A DNA stretch of 64,000 nt from Amborella trichopoda (taxonomy: Eukaryota; Streptophyta; Magnoliopsida; Amborellales; Amborellaceae). Below, one piece after another: positions 34,560 through 45,719 of the stretch (the first letter of the stretch is position 1; every line of letters begins with the position of its first letter). The stretch covers positions 3,216,259-3,280,258 of the forward strand of contig NW_006499751.1 of the NCBI RefSeq assembly GCF_000471905.2, written 5' to 3'. The translations under genes were made by a program, and so were the position numbers. The notes under the pieces were generated by a model. That model was not told where the DNA came from. It did not search any database and saw only the letters and a list, made by a program, of their open reading frames with translations.

Positions 34560-35620
34560 TTGAGTTACACAATTAAAGAGGTCATTCTGGAGCGGCCGCC
34601 TTAGCTCAAAAAATTAGGTGCCAAGGCTATTACTGGACTACCATGGCTAAAGACTGTTGGAAGTTCGTTAAGAGGTGTCCCAAATGTCAACTCTATGGAG
34701 ACCTCATCCATGCACCGTCCATATCACTCAACTCAACACCGCCGCCCTTCGCCATGTGGGGTCTTTATATCATCGAGATGATCTCACCGAGAGCCTCAAA
34801 CAACCAATGTTTTATATTAACGGCTACATAATACTTCACCAAATGGGTAAAGACCGCATCATTTGTTAAAATTGAAGGCCAACATGTTGCCCGTTTCATA
34901 AAGAATAACATTGTATTTAGATTTGGAGTTCCTGAGTCCATCATCACTGACAACAGATCCAATCTAAAAAATGAAAAGGTCACTAAGGTGTACAAAAGGT
35001 TTGGGATAACACATAAATTCTCCACACCTTACTACCCTCAAGGAAATGGACAAGCGGAAGCCACAAATAAAGGATTTCTCAGAATCATAGACAAAATAAT
35101 AGAAGGCGGGAAACATTGGCACGAAAAGCTAAATGACGCGCTATGGTCCTACCGGACAACTGAGAAGACTTCTACTGGCATGACCCCATACTCATTGGTG
35201 TATGGTATGGAAGCAGTGCTACCCTATCAAGGTTGAGATACCATCTCTCCGAATCCTTATTCATAAAAATTTAGGTGACGAACAAAAGGTGGAAGCACGA
35301 ATCACTGCCCTCATTAATTTGGATGAAAAACGACTACGAGCAACACAAAATATCGTTGCTTACCAACGTAGAACCGAAAGGGCATACCAAAGAAAAGTTG
35401 TTCCTCAACAATTCAGAGAAGGATACATGGTACTCAAGAAAATCTTCCACACTCTTGCAAATCCACACCCTTTAGGCAAGTTCAAACCTACTTGGGAGGG
35501 GCCATTCATGCTTACCTGAGTGCATGTAGGCAATTCTTCTAAGATAAAAAATCAAGAGGGGTACGAATTCAACGACACCATTAATGCAATGTATCTTAGA
35601 AAATACTACCCATAACGGGC
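34560..35620 (+). pseudogene. Integrase of element B
   Basis: Contains a zinc-binding region (HN.RGHSG, then CPKCQLYG), the core with ITDNRSN for the second Asp, and YPQGNGQAEATNKG with the catalytic Glu. The first catalytic Asp position reads MWGLYIIEMI, with Tyr where Asp is expected. The C-terminal part (VVPQQFREGYMVLKK, LGKFKPTWEGPF) is in a shifted frame. Inactive. Confidence 0.85.
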
Positions 35621-36740
35621 TAAAAAATGTGGTGAAAACCTGAAAAGGCGTCACAAAGAAAATAAAAAAAACAAAAAAATAGACGTGGTGAAAACCTGAA
35701 GAGGCATCATGGGTAAAAGGAATAAAACAATCTCCAAGAAGGACCTTTCGATGCAAAACACTCAAGTACAAACAAGTACTTGCAAGTTCCAATAATACTG
35801 CACAAGTAGACCCTGAGGATGAAGACTCCTCCTAAACCTTGCAGGTTCACAATAGAACCAACTCAGAAAGATGTAGGCTGGTGACATGATTGGAAAACCA
35901 AAGTGATTTCGACGAACCATGGAAAAAGTTGGGACATTCCAAGAGGAAAGCCTGACAAGAATCCAGAGGACTCTTTATGGATCCGCGAAGCAGAGGATGA
36001 AAGCTCCAAAGGTGAAAAGACAACTTCGTGATTTTTGAGTTCTCACAATCCCGCAAGGGAAACCTTTCATCATTTTTGGGTAAAACATAGTAAAGAAAAT
36101 GAACCACCAAAGGGGCCACAGGTGGTAAAACTATAAGGCCTATCCCTTTCAAAAATGTTGTTTCAATTTAACTGTTAAAATCATCCATTTTCAAAAAGTT
36201 TTCCCTTTTAGAAAGGACTTCCTCTATCACTATAAGAGGCTAAACTGTTAGTCACACTGGCCTCGCTCTCGAAGCCAACTTCCTATGCCTGTTATGAACG
36301 CTTGAAACTAACCAGACACTCCAAGGTTGTATGAGTATAACTACCAACTACCACATCAGAGATGGATGAACCTCGCCAATGATGATATTGGCTAGTCTGA
36401 GATCGTTTTTCTCTCTACTGGATCCCTTGAGGCAAAATGAGGAAAGCTCATCCCTTTGTGTGCGTACAACGACCCAATTGTCTGAAATTCGAGATATAAA
36501 CCTACAACTAGGGGGCTGAGTTTGTAAATATTTAGTTTGAAAAGTATGCGTAAAGAAAGTGTTCTATTATGCTTCGATGAATAAAATTGCAAACTTACAG
36601 GCAAGCTTAGCAAAGACCCCCCAACAAGGGCAATAAATTTTTTTTGTTTTTTTCGAACTCCCCATAACAAGGGCAAAGTTGAGAAGGACCTCACAACAGG
36701 GGTAAAACACTAAATACAAAAAAAAAAAAATTGAAAACAT
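35621..36740 (+). other. 3' untranslated region of element B, unique part
   Basis: Sequence downstream of the integrase with GGTGAAAACCTGAA.AGGC repeated twice (about 35629 and 35685). No coding seen. Confidence 0.5.
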
Positions 36741-36844
36741 TTTTATGGGCGACACACCTAGTGTTTCCCAACCAAAACATAATAATAAAATAAAAATAAA
36801 AAAAACTGAAATGGGCCACACGCCTGGTGTCGGCCAGCCTGTGA

Positions 36845-36867
36845 GGGCGACACGCCTCGTGTCGCCC
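36845..36867. repeat. Perfect palindrome GGGCGACACG / CGTGTCGCCC
   Basis: Two 10-bp arms with a three-base CCT loop (36845-36854 and 36858-36867). Degenerate versions lie at about 24575, 24770, 24830, 25805, 25845, 26603, 36750, 36815, 38000 and 38205, all inside element B. Confidence 0.85.
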
Positions 36868-36945
36868 AAATATTTTTGCCAAAAAACCTTTTTTCAATTA
36901 AACCAATCTTTCCAAATAAAAAAAAAAATTCAAAAAATTCCATAT

Positions 36946-37179
36946 GCTCCTTGGTGGCATGAGCCTAAATTGCCAACTAATTTCAAAATCTTCTACTCCT
37001 TGGTGGCATGACTTAAACTGCCAACCAATTCCAAAATCTTTTGCTCCTCGGTCGCATGAGCCTAAACTACTAACCCGCTTCAAAATCGTTTGCTCCTCGG
37101 TGGCATGAGTCTAAACTGCCAACCAATTTTAGAAAAATCTTTTGCTCTACGGTGGCATGAGCCTAAACTGCCAACCAGG
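36946..37179. repeat. About 48-bp tandem repeat, five copies
   Basis: GCTCCTCGGTGGCATGAGCC then TAAACTGCCAACCAATT recurs five times in the 3' UTR of element B. Confidence 0.9.
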
Positions 37180-37187
37180 ATTCAGAT

Positions 37188-37311
37188 CGTCAAACTCGTG
37201 CGACGTTAAAAACATGAGCTAATACGTCAAACTCGTGCGACGTTAAAAAGCCGAGCTAACATGTTAAACTCGTGCGACATTAAAAAGCCGAGCTAACACG
37301 TCAAACTTTCC
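37188..37311. repeat. 37-bp tandem repeat, 3.3 copies
   Basis: CGTCAAACTCGTGCGACGTT with AAAAAGCCGAGCTAACA at starts 37188, 37225, 37262 and 37299 (partial). Confidence 0.9.
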
Positions 37312-37532
37312 AAGGTTAAAATTTTCAAATTGAGAAAACCCCGAGGTCAAGTGGCTTGGCTGTAAAATCCACCTCGAGTTTCAAGCTTGCGTAACTCACC
37401 GACACCTCACACCGAAAACCCTAGTATGAAAATGCCCTAAGTGGGTGAGCATGAGAGTGCAATGGCTTGGAGGGATAGTTGGTGTGCCATCTGCGCACGT
37501 GACATTGGGATGACATTTATCTTTGACATTCT

Positions 37533-37678
37533 CCTGTCCCTTGAAGGACATGAAGCATCAGAGAGCCTACTGTTGCTACTCACCTGGCCCTTGAAGGACA
37601 GGAGTGCGCCTGCCCCTTGAAAGACAGGGAACAACAGGGTGTCTACTTCTTTGCCACTCTCCTGTCCCTCGAAGGACA
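37533..37678. repeat. Four dispersed copies of CCTGTCCCTTGAAGGACA
   Basis: The 18-mer occurs at 37533, 37583, 37609 and 37661 with one or two changes each. It is an imperfect palindrome (TGTCC...GGACA), just before the polypurine tract and 3' LTR. Confidence 0.8.
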
Positions 37679-37681
37679 TGT

Positions 37682-37699
37682 GTGCCAAGGAGGGGCAAC
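37682..37699 (+). other. Polypurine tract of element B
   Basis: GTGCCAAGGAGGGGCAAC directly precedes the LTR start TATAGACACCCC. Confidence 0.6.
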
Positions 37700-38971
37700 T
37701 ATAGACACCCCGCTTTTAATCTGGAAAGTTCTGTGGTTTTCTCAGACCTTTAGGATTAAATTAGCCTAGTAAACCCAAAATACATAGGTCACACAACTTA
37801 CCCTGTGAGCCGAAACCATTCTGTCAGCCCAAAACTCAGCAGATGCTTGTTTTGACCCGAAATCCAATAAAAGCACTATTTTACAGAAAAAATAATTAAA
37901 AATAGTAAAAGAATCCATTTTGACCCAAATTTTCTCTGAGATCTTCACAAGAGGTATCCAAATTGAAAAGCATCATATTGGACAAGTTTTGGTTTCGGTG
38001 ACATGGGGCGTGCCTCCCAGGCGACATAGGGCATGTCGCTCAAGTCATATTGCAAATGCCTTATTTTACCAAAAGAATCATTAAAAATAGTAAAAAAATC
38101 CATTTTGACCCAAATTTTTTCTGGTAACTTTACAAGAGGCTGAAGAACACACTAGAAGTGAAAAATATCAATTTAGTCCAAATTTAGTTTGTGTAACATG
38201 GGGCGTGCCGCCCAGGCGACACTACCCTTGTCGCCCCAGCCTTGAGCGACCGTAGCCACCCAGACGACACGACCCATGCCTCCAAGGCTACATGACCCAT
38301 ACCGCCCAAATCCGTGCCCCAAATTTAGATATGTTTGACTCAGGATTTGTTGGTTATGGATGTATATCCTTTCCAACAGGTCTTGGGCCCTTGTATTTCC
38401 ATTTTTCGTGGCTACTTAAGGGCAGATGAAGTTAGAAATGGGAGGGAGACAGACTTCTTCCAAAAAGACTTAAACCCTAGGAAAGAGTTAGCTTCAAAAA
38501 CCTAGCTTCCTGAAACCCTAACCTTAAGCCAAAAGCCTAGATCTCTAGGGCACAACAACCCTAGTTATAGAACCATCTCCAGGGCACACTCACCCTATAC
38601 ATCACAGATCTGCTAGTCAATATCTAGATCAGAGAGGCAAAGAGGACGCTGATACTGATACGGGCGAGCCCTAGAAGGTTCGAGAGTCCCGAGCCATCCG
38701 GCCCAGTTTGGTATAGTTTTCGTCCTTTGTTTTACTGTTTTAATTTCATTTTGATCTTATTTTGATTAGTTTTCTTTAAAAAATTGTGTTTTTTATGCTT
38801 TGGATCATGCTGGCTCCGCCACATATCTTAGGGCATAGCTGCTCGTTTCTGGGCAAATCTGGCCTCAGATCTGAATTCGATTGTCCTACTTGTTTTTCAT
38901 TTCATTTTTATCAGTTTAAAGTGTCAAATCATAGTGATCTACATCCACATATCGCTTCGATTTTGTGCTGT
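37700..38971 (+). repeat. 3' LTR of element B
   Basis: Collinear with 24271-25511 along its length: AACCCAAAAT.CATAGG, GATGTATATCCTTTC, AGATCTCTAG.....ACAACA and ACATATC..TTC.ATTTTGTG. Its start is mutated from TGTAGA to TATAGA. Sequence after 38971 is element A. Confidence 0.85.
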
Positions 38972-38976
38972 AAGGT

Positions 38977-39121
38977 GCAAAGGAAAATCATCTTTGGGGC
39001 AGGTAGAGTTAAGGTTGAGAAAGTCTATACAAACCCTTATCTGTCCATTGTTCTTTTGGATGGGTACTACATTAACCAGCCACTTGGGATATATCACTTC
39101 CCTAATGAATCTAGCCGTCAC
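38977..39121 (-). pseudogene. Reverse transcriptase, N-terminal part, element A
   Basis: The minus-strand frame reads FIREVIYPKWLVNVVPIQKN and then IRVCIDFLNLNSTCPKDDFP, the first RT blocks. It runs into element B LTR sequence immediately after DFPLHLT. The next expected residues (LTKIMIDSTMA) are found at about 24220-24270. Confidence 0.85.
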
Positions 39122-39299
39122 TCACTTATTCACCACGGCTTCTATCGAAGAGCTATATCGAGATGCAAATTCCTCTAAGGTTGTTTTATCAGCTTGATGT
39201 TAGGATATACAACAAGATGATGAGTAGCTACTGTGGGATCCAACCATGTCATCTCGTGGTAGTTCCATGAGAACACATCACGGTTAAGGTGAAGGAAGT

Positions 39300-39904
39300 C
39301 TACATATTGCTCCCTCTCTTTTGAGTCAGGGACAAACTCAAGAAGTTGGTTCTGTGATCACCTTCTCCACCCAGATCGATCTCGATCAGCTCGTCAACAA
39401 TGGCTTGCCCTCTGTCTTCCAATTTTCGGGGGGCAGGTTCTATTTCGCCTTCATCATTGGAATTAGGGCTACTATGGTTGCTCGCAAATGTCATAACACA
39501 TTGGACCTTCCTCTTCCCTTTATGAATGCTCTTCAAGACAGATTCAAGGGCTATAGTATACCCAAATCCTTGAGTGTTAGACCTCCCATGAGACGCATTC
39601 TGAATGGTTTGTAAAGGAGACACCATTCCTTTCCCATTATTCAAGCCTTGATTGGTGGTTGGGTCATAATCCATGTTCTTCGTGCTCCGACAAGCCTGAG
39701 GTTATATAGTTTCCATTGTGGCTTAGAGGTTCCATATTTCAAGGGGAGTGCCCTATATTTCTCTTGATGCCCTTTCTTGAACTTTGTGTTCAATGGGGGG
39801 CTGATCAAAGCATCATCAACATGGCACAATATGTCCCATTCAACCTTCACTAGTACCACCAAAGTGAGATGTCGAGTGTTGGCTTCAATGTCCAAGCCTT
39901 CCAA
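39300..39904 (-). pseudogene. Protease-RT linker of element A
   Basis: Two frames. 39641-39904 is the post-protease linker. 39300-39674 has MDYDPTTNQGLNNGKGM and QGFGYTIALE, parallel to the G-patch-like segment of element D at 13873-14217. Confidence 0.55.
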
Positions 39905-40149
39905 GACCTTTATTAAGGTTTCTCTAATTCAGCGATTATCATCAGAATCACTCTCACTTTCTGGTATCTCCACCAAATAGGTATCCAAGTTTTTGAGGTT
40001 ATAGAACTTGGCATCTGTGAAATGAGACTCCACTTTGGTAAATGGTCTTCGATCAACATATAACGTATATCGTTTGCCCTCGTGGAAGTATTTGAAGCAC
40101 TGGTGGAGGGTAGAGGGGATGATGACATTGTCATGTAACCAAGGACATC

Positions 40150-40422
40150 CTAATAAAATGTTATATGAAGTTTCGATTTCGCTGACTTAGAATTTAGTGC
40201 GTAAGCCTCCAACTCCCAAGTTCTTAGCTTCAAGTTGATGCTTCTTATGGCTTGCTGACTAGTCTGATTGAAGCCTTGTATTATCATGTGCCCTTCCTGC
40301 ACGTTCTTGATATCCATCCCTACGGTCCTCAATGTCCTTAAAGGAAGTAGATTTACTGTCGATCCTCTGTCTATCATTATTCGATTGACGTTGGTGCCAT
40401 GTAGGACTCCAACTGCCATCAA
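40150..40422 (-). pseudogene. Protease of element A
   Basis: NRIMIDRGSTVNLLPLRTL is the retropepsin loop with DRGS in place of DGGS, and HMIIQGFNQTSQQAIRSINL follows. The frame is truncated by a stop before the second conserved block. Confidence 0.7.
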
Positions 40423-40539
40423 GGGGTGATTATGAGGCTTTGCTCCTAACTATAAGTCAGCATCTGAGAAATTGACCGGCATAGCAACAGCCAGGACTGC
40501 CGGGTCAATTTCTGCCTAATCGACTTTAGCTTGGAACTC

Positions 40540-41376
40540 TTATGGCGATGACAAGACCTGTATCAGAGCCGCCCGCAGTTCTTTTGATAGCATAAAAGCA
40601 TTGTAGATGCTTATGGAAGCCGGTAATCTTCTCAAGTGGGACGCTACATTATAGTCATCAATCTTTCTATCCGTGGAATGTTTTACATGTTCAGGACCAT
40701 TGGAAGTTTCAACATGTATTTATGCAGCCGGCATGACCTTCTTAGGCACAACGTCTTTAGGTGGTTTTATCTTTGCAGTCCTTCTTCTGGACCTTAATGC
40801 AAGTTGCATGACTTGAGGATATGGGTCGGCTTTCACCACCCACGTCACATTACAAGTTTCTTCGGGGACTTCATTTATCTCCTTTTTCTCATGAAGGTCA
40901 TTTTCCATTAAAGGACTTAGCATGAAATCTCACAAGTGGGGTAAGGGGGCAAAGTTGGCTTAGCGACTTTGTTCACCTCCTTCGCTTGTTTTCTATTTAT
41001 CTTATTGGCGCCTTTGGAAGAGGATGGGGCAGCCACTTCTTCATGCCCTTCTGTTATCAGCGTTTGAGACAATGGTGTGTTTCCAATGCTTTTAAACCGG
41101 ATCTTTTTAGGGCTTTGGATTGCATTCATTTCTACTCCTTTCGGCTCATATAGGTAGTCTAGCCACTGTCTGAAACTTCCTCAATGTCAGCTAAAGAGTT
41201 GAGGTCCCCAAATAATCTGAGCATAAGTCAAAGAGCTCGAAATGAAGACATCCTTCAAGTTTTTCTAGTATCGGGACTTGGTGCACATGGAATTCAGGAG
41301 GAGCATGATCAACGAATATAGTCTTGTTGTTTATTTTCTCTTGTATGTAGTCCTTCACAAGCCAACAATCTTCCAA
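40540..41376 (-). pseudogene. Gag-protease linker of element A
   Basis: Short broken minus-strand frames (40720-40923, 40917-41129, 41191-41376). They are low-complexity and Lys/Glu-rich between the gag knuckle and the protease. Only position supports the assignment. Confidence 0.4.
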
Positions 41377-41631
41377 ACTGTGTGTACGAGAATCGTGATA
41401 TCAGCCATACGGAGTACCCTTCGAGGAAGGTTTCCTTCTTGATGTCATGTTTCTTCTCACAGGGGCGAGGAGTCACATAACAAGCAGCTGGTTGTATATG
41501 TCAGACACCATGGTCCTATCAAAACCATAAGGCTCCTGATATGAAGGAGCCTTCATCATTCACGAGGGCTCGTATTCGTTGGTCATAAAAGAGACTACAT
41601 TAGCTGCCACGGTTTCAGAAACTGACACCTC

Positions 41632-42201
41632 TTACTCATTTGGTTTGAGCTTTCCCTCTGTGATTAGGTTCTCAATAATATCTTTCAAGGGAAAACAATT
41701 TGTCACCACATGTCCCAACATTTGGTGATATACACAGTAATTAGGTTGATCAGTCTGACCGACCTGATCATGGTACTTTGGTGGAAAGAGTGTGATGGTT
41801 CCAGTCGCCAAGAGAATTTTCAATATTTCTGGAACTTGATCCTTATCAAAGGAATATTCTCTTTCAAGGCGTTCGCAGAATGTACGTTGTCTACCTCTCT
41901 GCCCTCCTCGCCCACGTCCGGATGGTTGCATAGAGTCATAACTCTTGGAAGGTGGTATATTCTTTCCTCTCTCTCCTTGTGCCACGATGAATGTAATCAT
42001 AGTGGTTTTTGCTTGCATAGCACTGGGCTTGCCTTTGTCAGAATCCCTTCTTATGATTATTGGCTTGGGGCCCATTCCAAAAATTTCCATGAGGTTTTCA
42101 AGGTTCACAGCGTTGGAAACCATATTACTGAAAGTGCAGGGATTGAACATATGCAAGGGTATCGCAATCCTGGGTCTCATATTTTTTATGCACATGTGCA
42201 C
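41632..42201 (-). pseudogene. Gag C-terminal region with zinc-knuckle-like motif, element A
   Basis: A 189-codon frame with a basic Gly/Arg stretch (SGRGRGGQRGRQR) and then YCVYHQMLGHVVTNCFPLKD, a CX2HX4HX4C motif typical of Tat-type gag and unlike the usual CX2CX4HX4C knuckle. The frame starts part-way through gag; the capsid is not visible upstream. Confidence 0.7.
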
Positions 42202-43140
42202 TTCTTATGTTTCAGGGAGTGGGGTCGCCTACCCCATACCTGACGTCCTGGTTGTTCAGGGTGGCTCAAGCCATATAGACCTCTTGAGTCGTTGAGCTCA
42301 GTTGAGTGGGAAGTCAGCTCTCTAGGTTTAGCCTGGGGCACAAGACTATGGACCCACTAGAGCTAGTCTTGGACTAACCCGAGGTAGGGCATGCTTAAGG
42401 GATAGGGCCATAAGGCCAAATGGGCTGCCTTGGCCTAAAGGGTTTGGAAGCGGTGGACTCGGTATCTGAGTCAACATGGACCACTGACATGACTCTAGTC
42501 CTAGGATGCACAAAGTAAGCAGGCAGAAAATTCTTGAAATTGGTTTGACCTAATAGACTATAGGTAGGCTAGATCTGGTCAAGGTTACTTGACTAGTGAA
42601 AAGGCTGAAAATGCAGCTAGATTTGGCTGGATGCCCACGTAAGGCTTAGCTACAAGTCAACTGCAAAATTCGAGCTTTATTATTGTGGGTTTGTTTTGTG
42701 GTCAAGAATTTTGCATACTCGTTTCAGCACTAGCGTGCTCCCAACTGTCTCACCACAAAACTAAATGCCCACATGACTTAACTGTTGGTATAGGACATTT
42801 TAGAAAATCATTTGAAAACTCTTTGGGTAAATGTAAATCGTGTGTGATAAGTGTGTGAAAAATCAACACACAAGTGGTGGGTGGTAATGGTGTGATCAAG
42901 GGAAAGCAAGATGCATTCAACCTAGTCTAATGATGCAAAAGGATAAAGATAAAGCAAAAAGATAAAGATCTCATATATCTAATCTAATAAGATAAGAATA
43001 TATGAGATCAAGGACCCTAATCTAACCAAATAATATTAAAAGAATAGATAAGATCCAAAAGGATCTAATCTAATCTAAATAAAAAAGCTTGATCAAACCT
43101 AGCTCTTATCATTTTCTCTTCTTCTTTTTCATTGGTAAAT
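42202..43140. other. Unassigned sequence
   Basis: No gene recognised. The sequence is GC-moderate to about 42800, then AT-rich. Contains the hairpin at 42967-43009. Confidence 0.5.
42967..43009. repeat. Hairpin-forming inverted repeat
   Basis: GATCTCATATAT at 42967-42978 and ATATATGAGATC at 42998-43009 are exact reverse complements with a 19-nt loop. Confidence 0.85.
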
Positions 43141-43401
43141 CAGTGAGGGAGAAGGTCCCCAACTCATTCTTTATTTATTAAACAAAATGAAGTACAGCTC
43201 ACTATCTTACAACCTTATAAAGGTATGCCACTTCATGAAGTAAATAAAGGGAAAGAAAATCAGGAGGCTTAACACGTTAAATGGTTACATATGAAAAAAT
43301 TCTAGTTTTTTTGGCAAGGACATTAACCATCATATTAGCATCACAAAAAATATGACAAATCGACCATGAGAGGTTTGCAAGTCTATATCGGTAATTAGCA
43401 G

Positions 43402-43821
43402 CTATTGTGTGCAGAACTCATAGAGATTTACAGTTTCCCTGAATGACCTGTACCAGTAGAGAGGAATCCCTTTTGATTTGTAGAGGAAACAATCCATCCG
43501 AGTAGCCAAATCCACACATGCTTCGAAGGCACGAAATTCTGCCAAATTATTTGAAGCCGCACCAAAAGGGATGGCAAGTGCAGCAAAGAAATACATGTCG
43601 TCCTTTCTAATGACTCCCAAACAACCCTCTATTCCTGGATTTCGAATAAAATATCCATCAATGTTAAACTTGTAGTGCTTAGGCTTTGGGAATGTCCATG
43701 CAATCGGAGTGACGGATTTAGTCCTTTGTAGGCACCACACCACTTTCAAATTATCTGTTACTTCCTTCTCTGACATGTGATATAACCACTCTTTAATATT
43801 TACAAGTTTACTAATTGGCAA
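43402..43821 (-). pseudogene. RNase H of the minus-strand LINE
   Basis: Residues 48 onward read PKHYKFNIDGYFIRN, then GCLGVIRKDD and SNNLAEFRAFEACVDLA. This is the RNase H fold with the first Asp (NIDG) and Glu (AEFRA) of plant LINE RNase H domains. The frame ends in a stop before the last catalytic residue block. Confidence 0.75.
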
Positions 43822-44110
43822 GTGATCCTTCTTACTATTTCTTCACACCTACACTCCTTTCCTTGATATGTATGACGGTTACGCTCCTCCCAAACACTGC
43901 AAACTACCATGAAAAATAAAGAAATCCTCTAACTTAAATAGAAAAGATATCCAATTTCTCATAGTAGATGCAATAGATGAATCTGGAGTGAATGTTTACC
44001 ACATCGTCACGTAATCGATCTCCATATCCCCAATGAATATCACATTCAAGCAAGACAATGCCTCTTTACTATAAAAGAGAGCAGATGGGGAGATGATGAT
44101 AAAGAGCGAA

Positions 44111-44330
44111 CTAAGAAAACCATTTTGCCCTAGGTTGGCATTTTGAAAACCGTAGTTCTCTAAAAGTATGTTGGGTAAATCCCATGTGTCGCATAAACTG
44201 CCAAGCTTCCTTTACCGAAAATAACCCATTAGAAGAGTGGATCCATATGAGAAAGTCCACATGCGGTGCCAAAAGAAGTGTAAAAGCCTCCACCTCCTTC
44301 CAGAGCCTTTCTATGATACTCCAAGTGTGT
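44111..44330 (-). pseudogene. LINE zf-RVT-like region
   Basis: FLIWIHSSNGLFSVKEAWQF matches the W..S..G.FSVKSAW block that links RT and RNase H in plant LINEs. Stops are present on both sides. Confidence 0.7.
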
Positions 44331-45580
44331 CAACACATTTTTCAGCACCTTGGGTCCCCGATGCAGAATAAAGGAGAAGCCAGTCAATAAAGCCCTGACA
44401 TACAGTGAAATTTTTCCAAGGACTTTAAAAGGCCACCTACCAAGTTTCGTCACAATCCGACATGTCTAAGGCAGTGGAGACAGAAAAAATTTCAGAAAAA
44501 TCAGCCTCTAACACCCCGAAATGGACCTTGTACGTCAAATGGTTGTGGGACTATTGCCATTGGATCCGACACAGTCGAAAACCCCCAGCGTTCAAGTTTC
44601 GGCTTAAACAAACGTGTCAGGACAAAGTTATGGGTGAAACATTAAAAAGGGGAAGGCTGCACGCTATTTCCATTAGGCCTCCATACACCAATCTCCATTA
44701 AAGGAGACTGGTTTGCACAGTCACGAGCAACAACTTTGAAGACTCGTATCTCACTCATTTTGGGTCGGATCAGGCTCAAACATTTTGGAGCGTGTTTGTA
44801 TCGTTAAGACAAGCGTTTTGATATGTGGTACTCCCCGTGACAATACCCAAGCAGGGAGGAAAACTAGAGCGAAATTGGCGATTCATGAATATAGTTGCAG
44901 GAAAATCAGCCATAGCACGACCTACTCGAGTGGCCATATTACGGCGTTCGCACAGCTGATTGATGCGAAACTAGTTCCATCGCGTACGTAAGGTCCGAGG
45001 CTACATCTGGTCTGAACTCCATGTGTGATGAACGGTTAGATTCGGCACACTAAGGGGTTGAAGTTGCTACATATTTCGGCCACTGGAATTCAAGATCCGG
45101 CAAAAAAACCAAGATGGTGAAATCTTCGTTTGGGCATGAAATCGAGCTGCGTTTGTTACAATGCGATCATGATGGCATGCTCAGTGCGATTCAGTGAAGA
45201 AATCAAAGAAAAACATCAAGAAATGAGTGCACTATCAATCTGAAGCTTTTAAAATTCGTGCAAAATTCAAGTTGCGTGATCGTGGCCTAAAAACACGATC
45301 CGTGGTTCGAAGTTGGTACCAAATTGATCATCATGCCTAGCCCAACAAGAAAGCAATTTTTTTTTTTTCCAAATGAGTGCCGAAGCAACCCTGAATCATC
45401 CATGGAAGATCACGCATGTTTTAGGGTAGCAATAGAGATTGTTTTGGAACTCCATGTATTGTAGGGCAGGGGTAAAACCGTCATTTTGTACCCATTTTTA
45501 GATTTTTTTTAATTCAAATAAATTATATTTATCATCAATTAGGTCAAATTTTGGGCATCCACCCATGTTTTGGGCCCAAG

Positions 45581-45635
45581 TCTATAAATACAATTTTATA
45601 CCTCATTGTAAAGGACCTTCATTTTGATCAATAAA
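45581..45635 (+). promoter_or_regulatory. LTR promoter (TATA) and polyadenylation signal
   Basis: TCTATAAATA at 45581-45590 and AATAAA at 45630-45635 are spaced as in plant LTRs, where U3 ends near the TATA box and R carries the poly(A) signal. Confidence 0.5.
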
Positions 45636-45719
45636 AATTGAGATTTAGCTTTGATTAAGGGTCACGTCCAAGAGAGACAAAGAGGAGAGAGGAGAAAAAG
45701 TCTGGTACCCTTCGGTGAA

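Larger units (their letters stand above)
24271..38971 (+). mobile_element. Element B, Ty3/gypsy Tat-like, nearly full-length, degenerate
   Basis: Homologous blocks at 24271-25511 and 37700-38971 are its two LTRs (both about 1.25 kb). Between them in order are a primer-binding-like site, a long leader, gag, protease, G-patch-like linker, RT, RNase H, a second RNase H and integrase. RT-RH-second RH-INT is the order of the plant Tat lineage. It is inserted inside the reverse transcriptase of element A. Flanking 5-mers GAGGC (24266-24270) and AAGGT (38972-38976) could be a target duplication differing by two transitions. Many stops and frameshifts show that it is inactive. Confidence 0.85.
38972..42201 (-). 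mobile_element. Element A (Tat-like), part right of the element B insertion
   Basis: On the minus strand: gag end with a zinc-knuckle-like motif, pre-protease, protease, G-patch-like linker and the RT fingers, ending in RT at the element B boundary and continuing at 24270. No LTR of element A was found at its high-coordinate end. Confidence 0.75.
43150..44500 (-). mobile_element. LINE (L1-like), 3' part
   Basis: Minus-strand frames carry a LINE zinc-binding/linker segment and a terminal RNase H. The rest of the same LINE lies at 47830-50010, on the other side of a long LTR. The 3' end is near 43140. Confidence 0.75.
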
